Under the pieces are notes generated by a model. The model was not told where the DNA came from, ran no database searches, and was given only the letters and a program-made list of their open reading frames with translations. Below, piece after piece: positions 43,461 to 52,204 of a DNA stretch of 64,000 bases; position 1 is the first letter of the stretch, and each line of letters begins with the position of its first letter. The DNA lies in assembly GCA_947473475.1 (NCBI GenBank), contig CANJBZ010000004.1, positions 1-64,000 on the forward strand, given 5' to 3'. The stretch is from Alphaproteobacteria bacterium. Its GTDB lineage: Bacteria; Pseudomonadota; Alphaproteobacteria; Micropepsales; Micropepsaceae. The translations under genes were made by a program, and so were the position numbers.

Positions 43461-43937
43461 TTATCCCGCCTTCCGCACATGCAGATGCGTGTGTTTGTGA
43501 CTCGGCTCGCCGGGATGCGCGTGCTTTTCAGCTTCTTCTTCCACCGGCACCATGACGAGCCGGCCGTGGCGGACACCGCGTTCGGCAATGACGTGATCGG
43601 CCAGATGGCGCACCTGCTTGGCGTCGCCCTTCAGAACGGTGATTTCCATGCAACTGCCATGATCCAGATGCACATGCATCGCCGACAGCGCCAGGTCGTG
43701 GTGGTCGTGGAAGGTGTGCGTGAGCCGTTTGGCGAGCTCGCGCGCCTCATGGTCGTACACATAGACCAGGGCGGCCACGCAAGTGCCGGTTTCGCCGGTC
43801 GCTTCCGTCGCTTGGCGCATTCCTGAGCGGGCGAGATCGCGGATGGCTTCGGAGCGGTTTTGATAGCCGCGTTGCGCCATCATCCGGTCGAGTTCGTCAA
43901 CGAACTCGTCGTCAAGGGTGATGGTAACGCGCTGCAT
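43461..43937 (-). CDS. nikR: nickel-responsive transcriptional repressor NikR
   Basis: 158 residues from ATG 43937. The N-terminal ribbon-helix-helix is MQRVTITLDDEFVDELDRMM with NRSEAIRDLAR. The ACT-like nickel domain has the His/Cys site residues in THTFHDHHDL, HVHLDHGSCME and later HLADHV. A C-terminal His-rich tail (HAHPGEPSHKHTHLHV) is an additional possible metal reservoir. A perfect operator lies 11 bp upstream. Confidence 0.95.
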   Translation of the reverse strand: MQRVTITLDDEFVDELDRMMAQRGYQNRSEAIRDLARSGMRQATEATGETGTCVAALVYVYDHEARELAKRLTHTFHDHHDLALSAMHVHLDHGSCMEITVLKGDAKQVRHLADHVIAERGVRHGRLVMVPVEEEAEKHAHPGEPSHKHTHLHVRKAG

Positions 43938-43948
43938 GAACCCACTCG

Positions 43949-43976
43949 GTATGATTTTTCGAGCCAACAATCATAC
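43949..43976. promoter_or_regulatory. NikR operator (GTATGA-N16-TCATAC)
   Basis: GTATGA at 43949-43954 and TCATAC at 43971-43976 are exactly 16 bp apart, which is the full Escherichia coli nik operator pattern. It lies just upstream of the nikR start and implies nickel-dependent autoregulation of nikR and the permease. Confidence 0.93.
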
Positions 43977-44078
43977 TTTGCGGAGGGTCGCAAGCCTATT
44001 CCCCTAAGGATCGCGCACATGCTTGTCGCGGGCTGTCGGAGAGGTGCAAATTGCACCCGCGCTAGGGGAGAATAGGTC

Positions 44079-45026
44079 ATGGAACGGCGGAAAATCGGCA
44101 ACAGCGGGCTGGAAACGGCCCCCATCATCTTTGGCGGCAATGTCCTGGGCTGGACCGTGGATCAGGCGAGCGCCTTCCGGCTGCTCGATGCTTTCGTTGA
44201 CGCCGGGTTCAACGCCATCGACACGGCGGACACCTATTCGCGCTGGGTGCCCGGCAACAAAGGCGGCGAGTCGGAGACCATCATCGGCAACTGGCTGAAG
44301 CAGGGCGGACGGCGCGAGCGGGTTTTGATCTTTACCAAAGTCGGTCACGAAATGGCGCCGGACAAAAAGGGCCTGTCGCCGCGCTACATTAGGGCGGAAG
44401 TGGAAGACAGTCTGAAGCGGCTGCGGATCGACACGATCGATCTCTATCAATCGCACCGCGACGATTCATCGACGCCAATGCTGGAAACGCTGGAGGCTTA
44501 TGCCGGCCTCATCAAAGAAGGAAAGGTGCGGGCCATCGGCGCGTCCAATTTCTCGGCAGAACGTCTGAAGGAGGCGCTGGATGTTTCGAAGGCGCATGGG
44601 TTGCCGCGCTACGAATGCTTGCAGCCGGAATTCAATCTGTACGAGCGCGGCGCGTTTGAAGGGCCGCTGGAACAGCTTTGCAGGAAAGAGAATGTCGGCG
44701 TTATTCCCTATTACCCGCTGGCGAGCGGGTTTCTGACGGGCAAGTACAGAAGCCCCGCGGATTTTGGCAAGAGCCAACGCGGTGGCCGCATGAGCGCCTA
44801 TCTGAACGCGAAAGGAAAAAAGATTCTCGCCGCGTTGGATGAAGTGGCAGCTTCCCATAACGTAAATCCCGCCGCCGTCGCCCTGGCATGGCTGATCGCG
44901 CGCCCGTCCATCACCGCGCCAATCGCGAGCGCGACGAAGGAAGAGCAGTTGAAAGACTTCGCCTCCGCAGCAAACCTCAAGCTGAGCAAGAACGAGATTG
45001 CGAAGCTCGACGCCGCAGGCATGTAA
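44079..45026 (+). CDS. aldo/keto reductase
   Basis: 315 residues of the AKR fold. The catalytic Tyr is in NAIDTADTYSRW, the Lys is in LIFTKVGHEM and the His is in DLYQSHRDD. The NADPH loop ends with GASNFSAERLKEAL and ITAPIASATKEEQL. It resembles the YajO/AKR11-12-like group that reduces aldehydes and ketones. The gene stands alone. Confidence 0.92.
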   Translation: MERRKIGNSGLETAPIIFGGNVLGWTVDQASAFRLLDAFVDAGFNAIDTADTYSRWVPGNKGGESETIIGNWLKQGGRRERVLIFTKVGHEMAPDKKGLSPRYIRAEVEDSLKRLRIDTIDLYQSHRDDSSTPMLETLEAYAGLIKEGKVRAIGASNFSAERLKEALDVSKAHGLPRYECLQPEFNLYERGAFEGPLEQLCRKENVGVIPYYPLASGFLTGKYRSPADFGKSQRGGRMSAYLNAKGKKILAALDEVAASHNVNPAAVALAWLIARPSITAPIASATKEEQLKDFASAANLKLSKNEIAKLDAAGM

Positions 45027-45072
45027 TTATTTCGTCGCGGAGACTCTCGGGAGTCATGCCCGCTCATCTCTG

Positions 45073-45113
45073 AAAACAAAACAGCCCCCGCGCAATATTG
45101 CGCGGAGGCTGTT
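45073..45113 (-). terminator. rho-independent terminator of the Vgb-like gene
   Basis: ACAGCC-C-CCGCGCAATATTGCGCGG-A-GGCTGT is a near-perfect palindrome. On the minus strand it is followed by TTTTGTTTT. Confidence 0.85.
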
Positions 45114-45136
45114 CCGTAAGCGGATGAACCGTTCGG

Positions 45137-46780
45137 CTATTCCAGCGGCTCGATGTGCATCACTGTCGCCTGGTGCTGCGCGCCGACCCACAGCGCCGGC
45201 TTGCTGCCGCGATCGTCGACGGAAATGCGGCGCAGGTTGGTTTCGATCGGCATCAGATACTGCACGAACTGGCCATTGGTCGGATTTAACCGCGTGATGC
45301 GGTCGTCCATCATATTGCCGGTCCAGACTTGGCCAGCCTTGTCGGACTGCGCGTCATAGGGCGACGAATATTTGAACGGCACTGACCATTCCATGAACTC
45401 GCCGGACTTGGTGTCGAACATTGCGATCTTGTCGCCCCACCATTCCGCGAACCACAGCCGGTCCTGTGCGTCCATACGCCCACGGCGCGGACGGGATTCT
45501 TTCGTGGGCACCATGTAAGCGGTGGACTTGCCGGTCTTCGCGTCGATCTTCCAGATGTACTGGCTCGGGAAGTCGGCGAGGTAAGCGTTGTTCTGCGAGT
45601 CGGTATAGACGCCATAGGCGGAATGGGTGCCACCCATGCCGTTCCATGGCACCTTCCAGCCCTCGAATTTGCCGGTCTTCAGATCGAGGCGCGAAACGCG
45701 TGGTTTCTCGGCCGAGTTGATCCAGACCTTGCCGTCGACATGCGAATAGACAGGCGCGACCATGGCGGTCTGCGTTTCCTCGTCCAGCATCTCTTTGGGG
45801 ATCGGATAGAAGGTGAACTTCTCGGTCTTGCGGTCGAACTTGGCGGCGCCCGTCTGGTTCATCATGCCCAGCCAGACATTGCCGTCCTTGTCGAATTCCA
45901 GATCGAGATTGCCGTTGGCATAAGCGCCGGGGCGGGTCTGCTCATATTTATATTCCGTGACCTTGCCGGTCTTCGGGTCGAGCTTGGACAGCGAGTTCTC
46001 GCCGAAATTGGACAGCCACACATAGCCGTCATCGCCCATGACCGAATCGTGCGGCTGCATGGTTTTGCGCGGCAGGTCATAGGAGGTGATGATGACCTTC
46101 GTCGCTTTGCCCTTCGGACGGGGAAGGCCTTTCAGCTCGAACTTGTGCTCTTGCGAGCTGGAGAGGTTCACGCTCGCCAGATAATTCGCGAGCCGATCCA
46201 AACCGCCGAAGGTGCGGGCCTGATCGCGCTGCACGAGACGCTTCTGCACAAGGCCGGGCATCGCCTGGCTGGCCATGTCGGCCATGCGCGGGAAGAGGTC
46301 TCCTTTGAGCTGTTCCTTGGTGTAGTTCGAGAACATCGGCCGCATCAGCGTGTGGCAGGTAGCGCAGCCGACCAGGTCGCGCTTTTCCGCATCCGAACCC
46401 GGCATGCTGTTCAGCCATTCGACGTTCGTCATCTGCGGCGCGATGTTCGGCGTCGTGTTCAGCTTGATGTCGGCAGTCGTCGCGGCGGCGCCGACATCAA
46501 CCGCGCGCGGACCGTCGAGGACATAGCCGATCGCGCGGACCTTCAGATTGTAATGGCCCGGAGACAGGCGGCCGTCGGGGAAGGAGTAGCGGCCCTTATC
46601 GTCGGAAACGACGGTCACCGACATGGTCGAGCCGTCTTTCTTGGCGGTGACCAGAACGCCCTCCATGTTGCCTTCCTTGGCGGAGGTCACGGTGCCCGTC
46701 AGCGTCGCGGCAAAGGACGGCGCGCCTGCGGCGAAAACAAACGCCCCACCCAGCAACAGCGCCATTTTGAATTTCTGCAT
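45137..46780 (-). CDS. exported three-part protein: carboxypeptidase-regulatory-like domain, c-type haem motif, Vgb-like propeller
   Basis: 547 residues from ATG 46780, with a GGAGG site. After a signal peptide (AAGAPSFAA), residues 25-110 form a beta-sandwich (LTGTVTSAKEGNMEGVLVTA, SFPDGRLSPGHYNLKVRAIG). Residues 120-225 hold one haem c motif, CATCH (139-143), with helical LANYLASVNLSS. Residues 240-547 are a beta-propeller of Vgb (virginiamycin B lyase-like) repeats (DGYVWLSNFGENSLSKLDPKTGKVTEY and similar). It is probably a periplasmic redox protein. The architecture links features of the carboxypeptidase-regulatory pair at 22-24 kb and the cytochromes of the ThDP region. Confidence 0.88.
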   Translation of the reverse strand: MQKFKMALLLGGAFVFAAGAPSFAATLTGTVTSAKEGNMEGVLVTAKKDGSTMSVTVVSDDKGRYSFPDGRLSPGHYNLKVRAIGYVLDGPRAVDVGAAATTADIKLNTTPNIAPQMTNVEWLNSMPGSDAEKRDLVGCATCHTLMRPMFSNYTKEQLKGDLFPRMADMASQAMPGLVQKRLVQRDQARTFGGLDRLANYLASVNLSSSQEHKFELKGLPRPKGKATKVIITSYDLPRKTMQPHDSVMGDDGYVWLSNFGENSLSKLDPKTGKVTEYKYEQTRPGAYANGNLDLEFDKDGNVWLGMMNQTGAAKFDRKTEKFTFYPIPKEMLDEETQTAMVAPVYSHVDGKVWINSAEKPRVSRLDLKTGKFEGWKVPWNGMGGTHSAYGVYTDSQNNAYLADFPSQYIWKIDAKTGKSTAYMVPTKESRPRRGRMDAQDRLWFAEWWGDKIAMFDTKSGEFMEWSVPFKYSSPYDAQSDKAGQVWTGNMMDDRITRLNPTNGQFVQYLMPIETNLRRISVDDRGSKPALWVGAQHQATVMHIEPLE

Positions 46781-46908
46781 AAGTTTCCTCCTCAGGTCAC
46801 CAAAGCGGCCACAACCCTCCGCCGGCGCGGATAGATAGGCCCAGTGGGAATAGTTGGGCAAACCGGGGGTACAGTCAACGGGATGGATGGTAGCGGTTCC
46901 GTTCTGAA

Positions 46909-47121
46909 TTACGGAAGTGGTAACCCATCTGCTCCGTTATCATGCGCCGGACATTTGCGCTGCCAAATGTCGGTGCCGTTGGCCCCATATTCGTGGCCGC
47001 AATCTAGGCATTTCAACCGATACTTGATCGCGTTGTGATCGTTTCCTGGTAGCCCAGTATTCTCAAGTACGCGTTGCCGATTGGTGTTTTCATAACCTGG
47101 CTTTGTAGTACCTTTTCCCAT
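46909..47121 (-). CDS. small zinc-ribbon protein
   Basis: 70 residues from ATG 47121: GKGTTKPGYENTNRQRVLE, TGLPGNDHNAIKYRLKCLDCGHEYGANGTDIWQRKCPAHD. CxxC plus CPxH gives a likely zinc site. Similar short proteins are widespread, but I cannot name a function. The GC content is lower than in the neighbours. Confidence 0.65.
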   Translation of the reverse strand: MGKGTTKPGYENTNRQRVLENTGLPGNDHNAIKYRLKCLDCGHEYGANGTDIWQRKCPAHDNGADGLPLP

Positions 47122-47469
47122 CTCGCCGCTCCAAGAAATATTCGAAGACTTCGCGCTCAAGGAACCAGCGCACCAAATGCTTGTGACTAACGGCGCATCT
47201 TGCCACAAGCCCCCTCCCCCAACGCGGGGGGCGTCGCTGGGACGGCGTCAGCCGACCGGGCGGGGGGGGGGCCTCTCCGCTTGACGCCTTTCGCCGCGAT
47301 TTGCCGATCCCGGCCAGTTCAGGCAAATTTTCCACATAATGCGCGCGACCGGGAACCTTAAGCCACGGTTACGGTTCATTGGTAAATGACGTGTCAAAAT
47401 CCCATATGACGCATGTCAATGTGGGCCACTTCAGGCCCGCTATCCTGCGCCACCGTTAGGAGGGCCATG
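47122..47469 (+). other. 348-bp intergenic region upstream of fadE
   Basis: It contains a C/G-rich run with ten consecutive G near 47262-47272, similar to REP-like units, then two half-palindromes TGACGTGTCA (47387-47396) and TGAC-N4-GTCA (47407-47418) that could be operator sites. No protein was seen. Confidence 0.35.
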
Positions 47470-49743
47470 ATGACTGCATCCCTGAGCTGGCGAGCCCGTA
47501 CGATCACCAAGCCAATCCTTTCCTGGTACCGCAAAGTGCTGCCGCCGATTTCGCCGACCGAACGCGACGCCATCGCCGCCGGGACGGTGTGGTGGGACGC
47601 GGACCTGTTCTCCGGCAAACCCCGTTGGGAAAAGCTGCGCGGCTTCGCCCCGCCACGTCTGACCGCGGAAGAACAAGCCTTCCTGGACGGCCCCGTCGAA
47701 AAACTCTGCGCCATGTTGGACGACTGGGAAATCCGGCGTGCCGGCGACCTGCCCGAGCATGTGTGGTCGTTCATCCGCGACAACGGCTTCATGGGCATGA
47801 TCATCCCCAAGGAGCGCGGCGGCCTGGGCTTTTCGGCGCTGATGCATTCCTACGTGGTGATGAAAGTCGCCTCGCGCAGCCCGGCCGCGGCGGTCACCGT
47901 GATGGTGCCCAATTCACTGGGGCCCGCCGAGCTGCTGATGCGATACGGCACTGACGCGCAGCGCGATTACTATCTGCCGCGTCTGGCGAAGGGTGTGGAA
48001 ATTCCCTGCTTCGCACTGACCGCGCCGGAAGCCGGTTCCGACGCAGCCTCCATCCCGGATCGCGGCATCGTTTGTTACGGCGACTACAAGGGCCAGCGCG
48101 TGCTCGGCATGCGCGTGACCTGGAACAAGCGCTACATCACGCTGGCGCCTGTCGCGACCATTCTGGGCCTCGCCTTTCGCCTCTACGATCCCGAACATTT
48201 GCTGGGTGACCATGAGGACATCGGCATCACGCTGGCGCTGGTCCCGACCAACACGCCGGGCGTGCAAATCGGCCGCCGTCATTTCCCCGCCGACCAATCC
48301 TTCCAGAACGGCCCGACGCGCGGCATCGATGTGTTCATCCCCTTGGATTACATCATTGGCGGTCGCGAGCGCGCCGGCCAAGGCTGGCGCATGCTGATGG
48401 ATTGCCTCGCCGCCGGGCGGGCCATTTCTCTGCCCGCGCTTGGAACAGGTGCGGCTATGTTTTCCGCGCGTCTCGCCGGCGCCTATGCCCGCGTGCGCCG
48501 CCAATTCGGTCTACCCATCGGAAAATTCGAAGGCATCGAAGCGCCGCTCGCGCGCATTGCCGGTTACGCCTATGTCCTCGACGCCGCGCGCCGTTTGACG
48601 GCCTCGTCCCTGGACCATGGCGAGCAGCCGTCCGTGCTTTCAGCCATCCTGAAATATCACGCCACCGAGCGCATGCGCACTGCGCTGAATGACGCCATGG
48701 ATATTCATGGCGGCCGCGCCATTTGCGACGGCCCGCGCAATTATCTGTTCGGCACCTATATGAGCGTGCCCGTGGCGATCACGGTCGAAGGCGCGAACAT
48801 CCTCACACGTTGTCTGATGATTTTTGGCCAGGGCGCAATCCGCTGCCATCCCTATCTTCTGAAGGAAATGGAAGCGGCCAATCTTCCGGACAAGGACGAA
48901 TCGCTCAGCGCCTTCGACCGCGTGCTGTGGAATCACGTGGGAAGCGCCACGTCCAACGTTACGCGTGCGTTGCTGCACAATCTGACCTTTGGCGCTTTCG
49001 CGCGCGTTCCCGACGTTCCGCACATCAAACCGTTCTATCGCGGTCTGCATGTCGCGGCCGTCACCTTCGCAGCCGTCGCCGATCTGGTGATGGGCACGCT
49101 GGGCGGCGAGATGAAGCGGCGCGAATCCTTGTCCGCCCGGCTCGGCGATTGTCTGAGCGAGCTGTACCTGATGTCGTGCGTGCTCAAACGATTCGAAGAC
49201 GAAGGCTGCAAGCGCGAAGACCTGCCGCTGGTCGAATGGAATTACCTGAACACACTGCACACCATTCAGTCGCGGCTGGATGAAGTGCTGCAGAACCTGC
49301 CGAACCGTTTCGCCGCTGCGTTCCTGCGGCTTGTCGCATTCCCGTTGGGCCGTTTCCGCCGTCTGCCGTCGGACCGTCTGGCGCACCGCTGTGCGGCGCT
49401 GATTATGTCGCCCACCGAAACCCGCGAACGGCTGACCAGCGGCATCTATATCAGCCGCCTTCCGACCGACCCCGTTGGCCGCATGGAAGCGGCATTTGCC
49501 GCGGCCATCGAGCGCGACGCGATCGAAGACAAGATCAAAGCCGCAGGACTCGCGGGGCGCAAAGCGCTTTCCGATATTCCGCGACTGGTGCGCGAGAACG
49601 TCATCACGCCGGCAGAAGCCGATGCGCTGGCGCGCGCCAATGCGATTATCCGCGATGCCATCGACGTGGACGATTTCGCGCCGTCCGAATTGACGGGGCG
49701 GGAAAGCTCGACAATTCACTCCGCCGCCGCAGCCGCGGAGTAG
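47470..49743 (+). CDS. FadE-type acyl-CoA dehydrogenase
   Basis: About 757 residues, the long form seen in FadE (E. coli 814). The start ATG 47470 lies six bases after AGGAGG. The N-terminal hydrophobic part of E. coli FadE is shortened. The dehydrogenase core has PEHVWSFIRDNGFMGMIIPKE, CFALTAPEAGSDAAS, the FAD-binding YITLAPVA region, and RRQFGLPIGKFEGIE. The C-terminal extension (the DUF1974-like part, GYRxLSxFxRVLWNH to the end) is present. It introduces the 2,3 double bond into long acyl-CoAs in beta-oxidation. It may cooperate with the acyl-CoA synthetase at 10 kb. Confidence 0.92.
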   Translation: MTASLSWRARTITKPILSWYRKVLPPISPTERDAIAAGTVWWDADLFSGKPRWEKLRGFAPPRLTAEEQAFLDGPVEKLCAMLDDWEIRRAGDLPEHVWSFIRDNGFMGMIIPKERGGLGFSALMHSYVVMKVASRSPAAAVTVMVPNSLGPAELLMRYGTDAQRDYYLPRLAKGVEIPCFALTAPEAGSDAASIPDRGIVCYGDYKGQRVLGMRVTWNKRYITLAPVATILGLAFRLYDPEHLLGDHEDIGITLALVPTNTPGVQIGRRHFPADQSFQNGPTRGIDVFIPLDYIIGGRERAGQGWRMLMDCLAAGRAISLPALGTGAAMFSARLAGAYARVRRQFGLPIGKFEGIEAPLARIAGYAYVLDAARRLTASSLDHGEQPSVLSAILKYHATERMRTALNDAMDIHGGRAICDGPRNYLFGTYMSVPVAITVEGANILTRCLMIFGQGAIRCHPYLLKEMEAANLPDKDESLSAFDRVLWNHVGSATSNVTRALLHNLTFGAFARVPDVPHIKPFYRGLHVAAVTFAAVADLVMGTLGGEMKRRESLSARLGDCLSELYLMSCVLKRFEDEGCKREDLPLVEWNYLNTLHTIQSRLDEVLQNLPNRFAAAFLRLVAFPLGRFRRLPSDRLAHRCAALIMSPTETRERLTSGIYISRLPTDPVGRMEAAFAAAIERDAIEDKIKAAGLAGRKALSDIPRLVRENVITPAEADALARANAIIRDAIDVDDFAPSELTGRESSTIHSAAAAAE

Positions 49744-50126
49744 TTTCGAGAGCCGCTCCCAACCTGGCCTTACGGCGCCGCTTGGGGTTATCGTCCAAGC
49801 ATTGTTCTCGGCGCCGTCCGAGTGGTGCTGCTGATTTGGGTTCCAATTGGGCGGGTTTAGAAGGCGATTGTTCCGCGATGGCCGGACGGGACACCTACCT
49901 GCCCGCCGTAATTTCAAGATCACCGCGGAGCCCCGTGGGCAGGTCGCGCGCAGCAAGGCGAAGGCTTCGCGCTTCGGGTTTGGGCGCCGCGGCCTTTGGC
50001 GCCTGGGCCTTGGAGTCTCTTTTCCCGCTCTTCTTTGCAGCCGCCAAGTCCGTCACCTTCCCCCTACGCCTTACCTTGCGAGATACCGCTTTGCCATTTC
50101 ACCGGCCAGCCCACCCCATCGGCTTC
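49744..50126 (+). other. non-coding or weakly coding stretch before the stress island
   Basis: About 380 bp with no recognisable gene apart from the small candidate at 49895-50056. It ends at an EcfG-type promoter. Confidence 0.3.
49895..50056 (-). CDS. candidate 53-residue K/A-rich small protein
   Basis: A GTG start after a gggggaag sequence gives 53 codons. The first thirty residues are K/A/P-rich (LAAAKKSGKRDSKAQAPKAA), like small histone-like proteins. The rest (SLRLAARDLPTGLRGDLEIT) is a plausible short fold. It has no homologue that I recognise and may be chance. Confidence 0.28.
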   Translation of the reverse strand: MTDLAAAKKSGKRDSKAQAPKAAAPKPEARSLRLAARDLPTGLRGDLEITAGR

Positions 50127-50152
50127 GGAACGTTGAGGCAAGGCCGCGCGTT
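50127..50152 (+). promoter_or_regulatory. EcfG-type promoter
   Basis: GGAAC at 50127-50131, 17 bp, CGTT at 50149-50152. It is 33 bp before the start of the next gene. Confidence 0.8.
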
Positions 50153-50184
50153 CCCATGGCCGGTAGCCCCAAGTCTGATCCTAT

Positions 50185-50460
50185 ATGAAAAATGCCAACT
50201 TTGTTCAGGACGCGAAGCTCGATCCGTCCCGTTATTATCGTAACCCTTCCGATGTCGTGAGAGACCGGCGCCTGACCAATCAGGACCGCCTCGAAATTTT
50301 GTCGGCCTGGGAACGCGAAGCGCGCGAACGTCAGCGGAACGAAGGTTCCGCCGAGTCAGACGACGAGACATTCCAGCACCTTCTACGCGTGCGTTCGGAA
50401 TTGGAGCGCATCGTGGAAGGTACACGCGCGACCCATCCGATCGCGGAAGCGCAACAGTAA
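50185..50460 (+). CDS. conserved small protein, probable general-stress gene
   Basis: 91 residues, soluble: DPSRYYRNPSDVVRDRRLTNQDRLEILSAWEREARER and a helical end. This pattern is found in short alphaproteobacterial proteins of unknown function. The EcfG promoter just upstream indicates expression under general stress. Confidence 0.78.
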   Translation: MKNANFVQDAKLDPSRYYRNPSDVVRDRRLTNQDRLEILSAWEREARERQRNEGSAESDDETFQHLLRVRSELERIVEGTRATHPIAEAQQ

Positions 50461-50536
50461 TGGCTGAAACGTCAGTCATCTTGGCGAGAACAACAGGACC
50501 CGTGTGGGCGTTACCGGCTTCAAGGCGAGTATTCGT

Positions 50537-50562
50537 GCAACGCCTTCCCGCCAGGGGGCGTT
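50537..50562 (+). promoter_or_regulatory. possible EcfG-type promoter (one mismatch)
   Basis: GCAAC (consensus GGAAC) at 50537-50541, 17 bp, CGTT at 50559-50562, 33 bp before a small membrane-protein gene. Confidence 0.5.
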
Positions 50563-50595
50563 CTCTTCTTCGGAACATCACAACGGAGAAGGCAG

Positions 50596-50784
50596 ATGCC
50601 TCAAATCAATCAATGGAACCGGGCGGTACACACACCAGCCCCTGAGAATGCCACACACGGAGCCATCCTGACTTCGGTAGAAGCGCGCGGGGGCGTCGTT
50701 TCCGGACGGATTATACTCTTGCTCGCCGCGAGCCTGACGCTGGTCGTTGTGGCTTTTGTGATTGTGTATGCGGTGCAGGTTTAG
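50596..50784 (+). CDS. single-helix small membrane protein
   Basis: 62 residues from ATG 50596 after ggagaaggc. Residues 38-60 form one membrane helix (RIILLLAASLTLVVVAFVIV). The cytoplasmic part is polar. Its end overlaps the convergent AI-2E-type gene by 74 bp, which is unusual and slightly lowers confidence. Confidence 0.6.
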   Translation: MPQINQWNRAVHTPAPENATHGAILTSVEARGGVVSGRIILLLAASLTLVVVAFVIVYAVQV

Positions 50785-51925
50785 GGTTGCGCTTGCGGCG
50801 CCGCGTTAGGGTGTCGTTTTCCGCCGCAAGCAGAAGCGCGATCGGGCGCAAACCGGGCATGTGCTGCGCAACCGTGTGAAAGGAAATCAGGATCGGCACC
50901 GCCGTGATGGCGGCGGGCGCTCCCCACATCCACACGAGCGTAATGATCGTCAAGAATATCGCCACGGGCGAAATAACTATTCGCCGGGAAAGCAGCCATG
51001 GCTGGACGAGATTGGCTTCGATGGTGTTCAGGCCAACCAGGATGAGGGCGGGAATAAGCCCCAATGCGATCGTATCGGCCGTTGCGATGCCGATGATAAG
51101 GGCGAACACGATGACCGAGGTGGGCCCGATAATCGGAATGTAGTTCAACACCCCGAACGCAATACCCCACAGATAGGCGTTCTCGATGCCGGCGAGCGAA
51201 AAGCACAGCGTCGTTATCGCAGCCAATCCGATATTGATGAGCGACAAAATAAACAGATAGCCAGAGACGCGGCTTCGCACATCGCGGCAGATTCGCGCCA
51301 TGCGCAGCCGATTCTGAAAGCTGCGCGGCATAAGGATCAGCTGAACGGTGTAATGACGCCGGTAAGCCAGCAGGAAAATCGTCAGTATCGTGACATAGAC
51401 CGTGGTTTCCACGACGCTCGGCGCAGAGCGCGCCGCGCTCATCAGGAACCCGTCGGACGTGCTGACGCTGCGCACCGTTGCCTCGGTGCTGACCGCGGTC
51501 GCCAGCTGATCTGAGAAATGCTCCAGCGCAGCGATCTGGCTGGTGATGGGCTTGAGCTTCTGTTGGATGGATTGGGCGATTTGCGGCGCCTCCATCATCC
51601 AACTCGTCACTTCCGGTGTGAGCGCAAAAACCGCCGCCGCAATAAGCGATACCGCGGCCACCACCGTGAGTACGGCGGCGGCCCCTGCGGGCACTCTCAG
51701 CTTTTCCAGCGCGTGCGCCGCCGGTGCGAGCACCAGGGCAAGCGTGGTGGCAATCGCTACCGGCGCTAGAATCTCCGCACCCGCGATGCTGGCCGCGATG
51801 ATTGCGAGTACCAGCAGGAAAACCGCAGCGTTGCGAATGACCTTCAGGTCGCGCGCGACCCGTGTCAGACGCCTGGGATTGCGCTGATCCGGAGGCGCCC
51901 CGCGGTGTGGAAAACTGATGTTCAA
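50711..51925 (-). CDS. AI-2E/PerM-family transporter
   Basis: 404 residues with seven or eight membrane helices. Family features are SAPSVVETTVYVTILTIFLLAYR, GYLFILSLINIGLAAITTL, and YLWGIAFGVLNYIPIIGPTSVIV, then LNTIEANLVQPWLLSRRIVISPVAIFL. These proteins export peptides, quorum signals or ions, and the substrate is unknown. The C-terminal 60 residues are basic and polar and overlap a convergent gene. The last residues may therefore not be essential. Confidence 0.88.
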   Translation of the reverse strand: MNISFPHRGAPPDQRNPRRLTRVARDLKVIRNAAVFLLVLAIIAASIAGAEILAPVAIATTLALVLAPAAHALEKLRVPAGAAAVLTVVAAVSLIAAAVFALTPEVTSWMMEAPQIAQSIQQKLKPITSQIAALEHFSDQLATAVSTEATVRSVSTSDGFLMSAARSAPSVVETTVYVTILTIFLLAYRRHYTVQLILMPRSFQNRLRMARICRDVRSRVSGYLFILSLINIGLAAITTLCFSLAGIENAYLWGIAFGVLNYIPIIGPTSVIVFALIIGIATADTIALGLIPALILVGLNTIEANLVQPWLLSRRIVISPVAIFLTIITLVWMWGAPAAITAVPILISFHTVAQHMPGLRPIALLLAAENDTLTRRRKRNPKPAPHTQSQKPQRPASGSRRARV

Positions 51926-51956
51926 GGCCGACTCGTCTGAATGGCTTTTGCCAGCC

Positions 51957-52062
51957 TAGAGCATGATCCGATCAAAATGAATCGGATCATGCTCTAGATT
52001 CCTTGGTTTGGCGCGCAATCTAACGACGAACCGGCGTCCACTTCGTCGGATTGCGCTCTAGA
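51957..52062 (+). repeat. composite palindromic repeat, copy 3
   Basis: TAGAGCATGATCCGATC-AAAATGA-ATCGGATCATGCTCTA is a perfect palindrome here. It is followed by CCTTGGTTTGGCGCGCAATCT and ACCGGCGTCCACTTCGTCGG ending GCGCTCTAGA. It matches copy 2 at nearly every base. Confidence 0.9.
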
Positions 52063-52204
52063 ATCATCCAGAGCCGAAAACCATGTGGCGTTGTAGGAGA
52101 ACGAGCGGACCGCCGAAACCGACTGTCGAGGGGGGCAAATTGACGTAGCCTGGGTTCAGGGCCCGCTCGCCTATCATAATGCCCGGCAAACCATCCGGTT
52201 CCCC

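Noticed and set aside
47090-47335. An 82-codon frame upstream of the zinc-ribbon gene
   Set aside because: It runs through the G-rich repeat and is arginine/proline-rich without a family.
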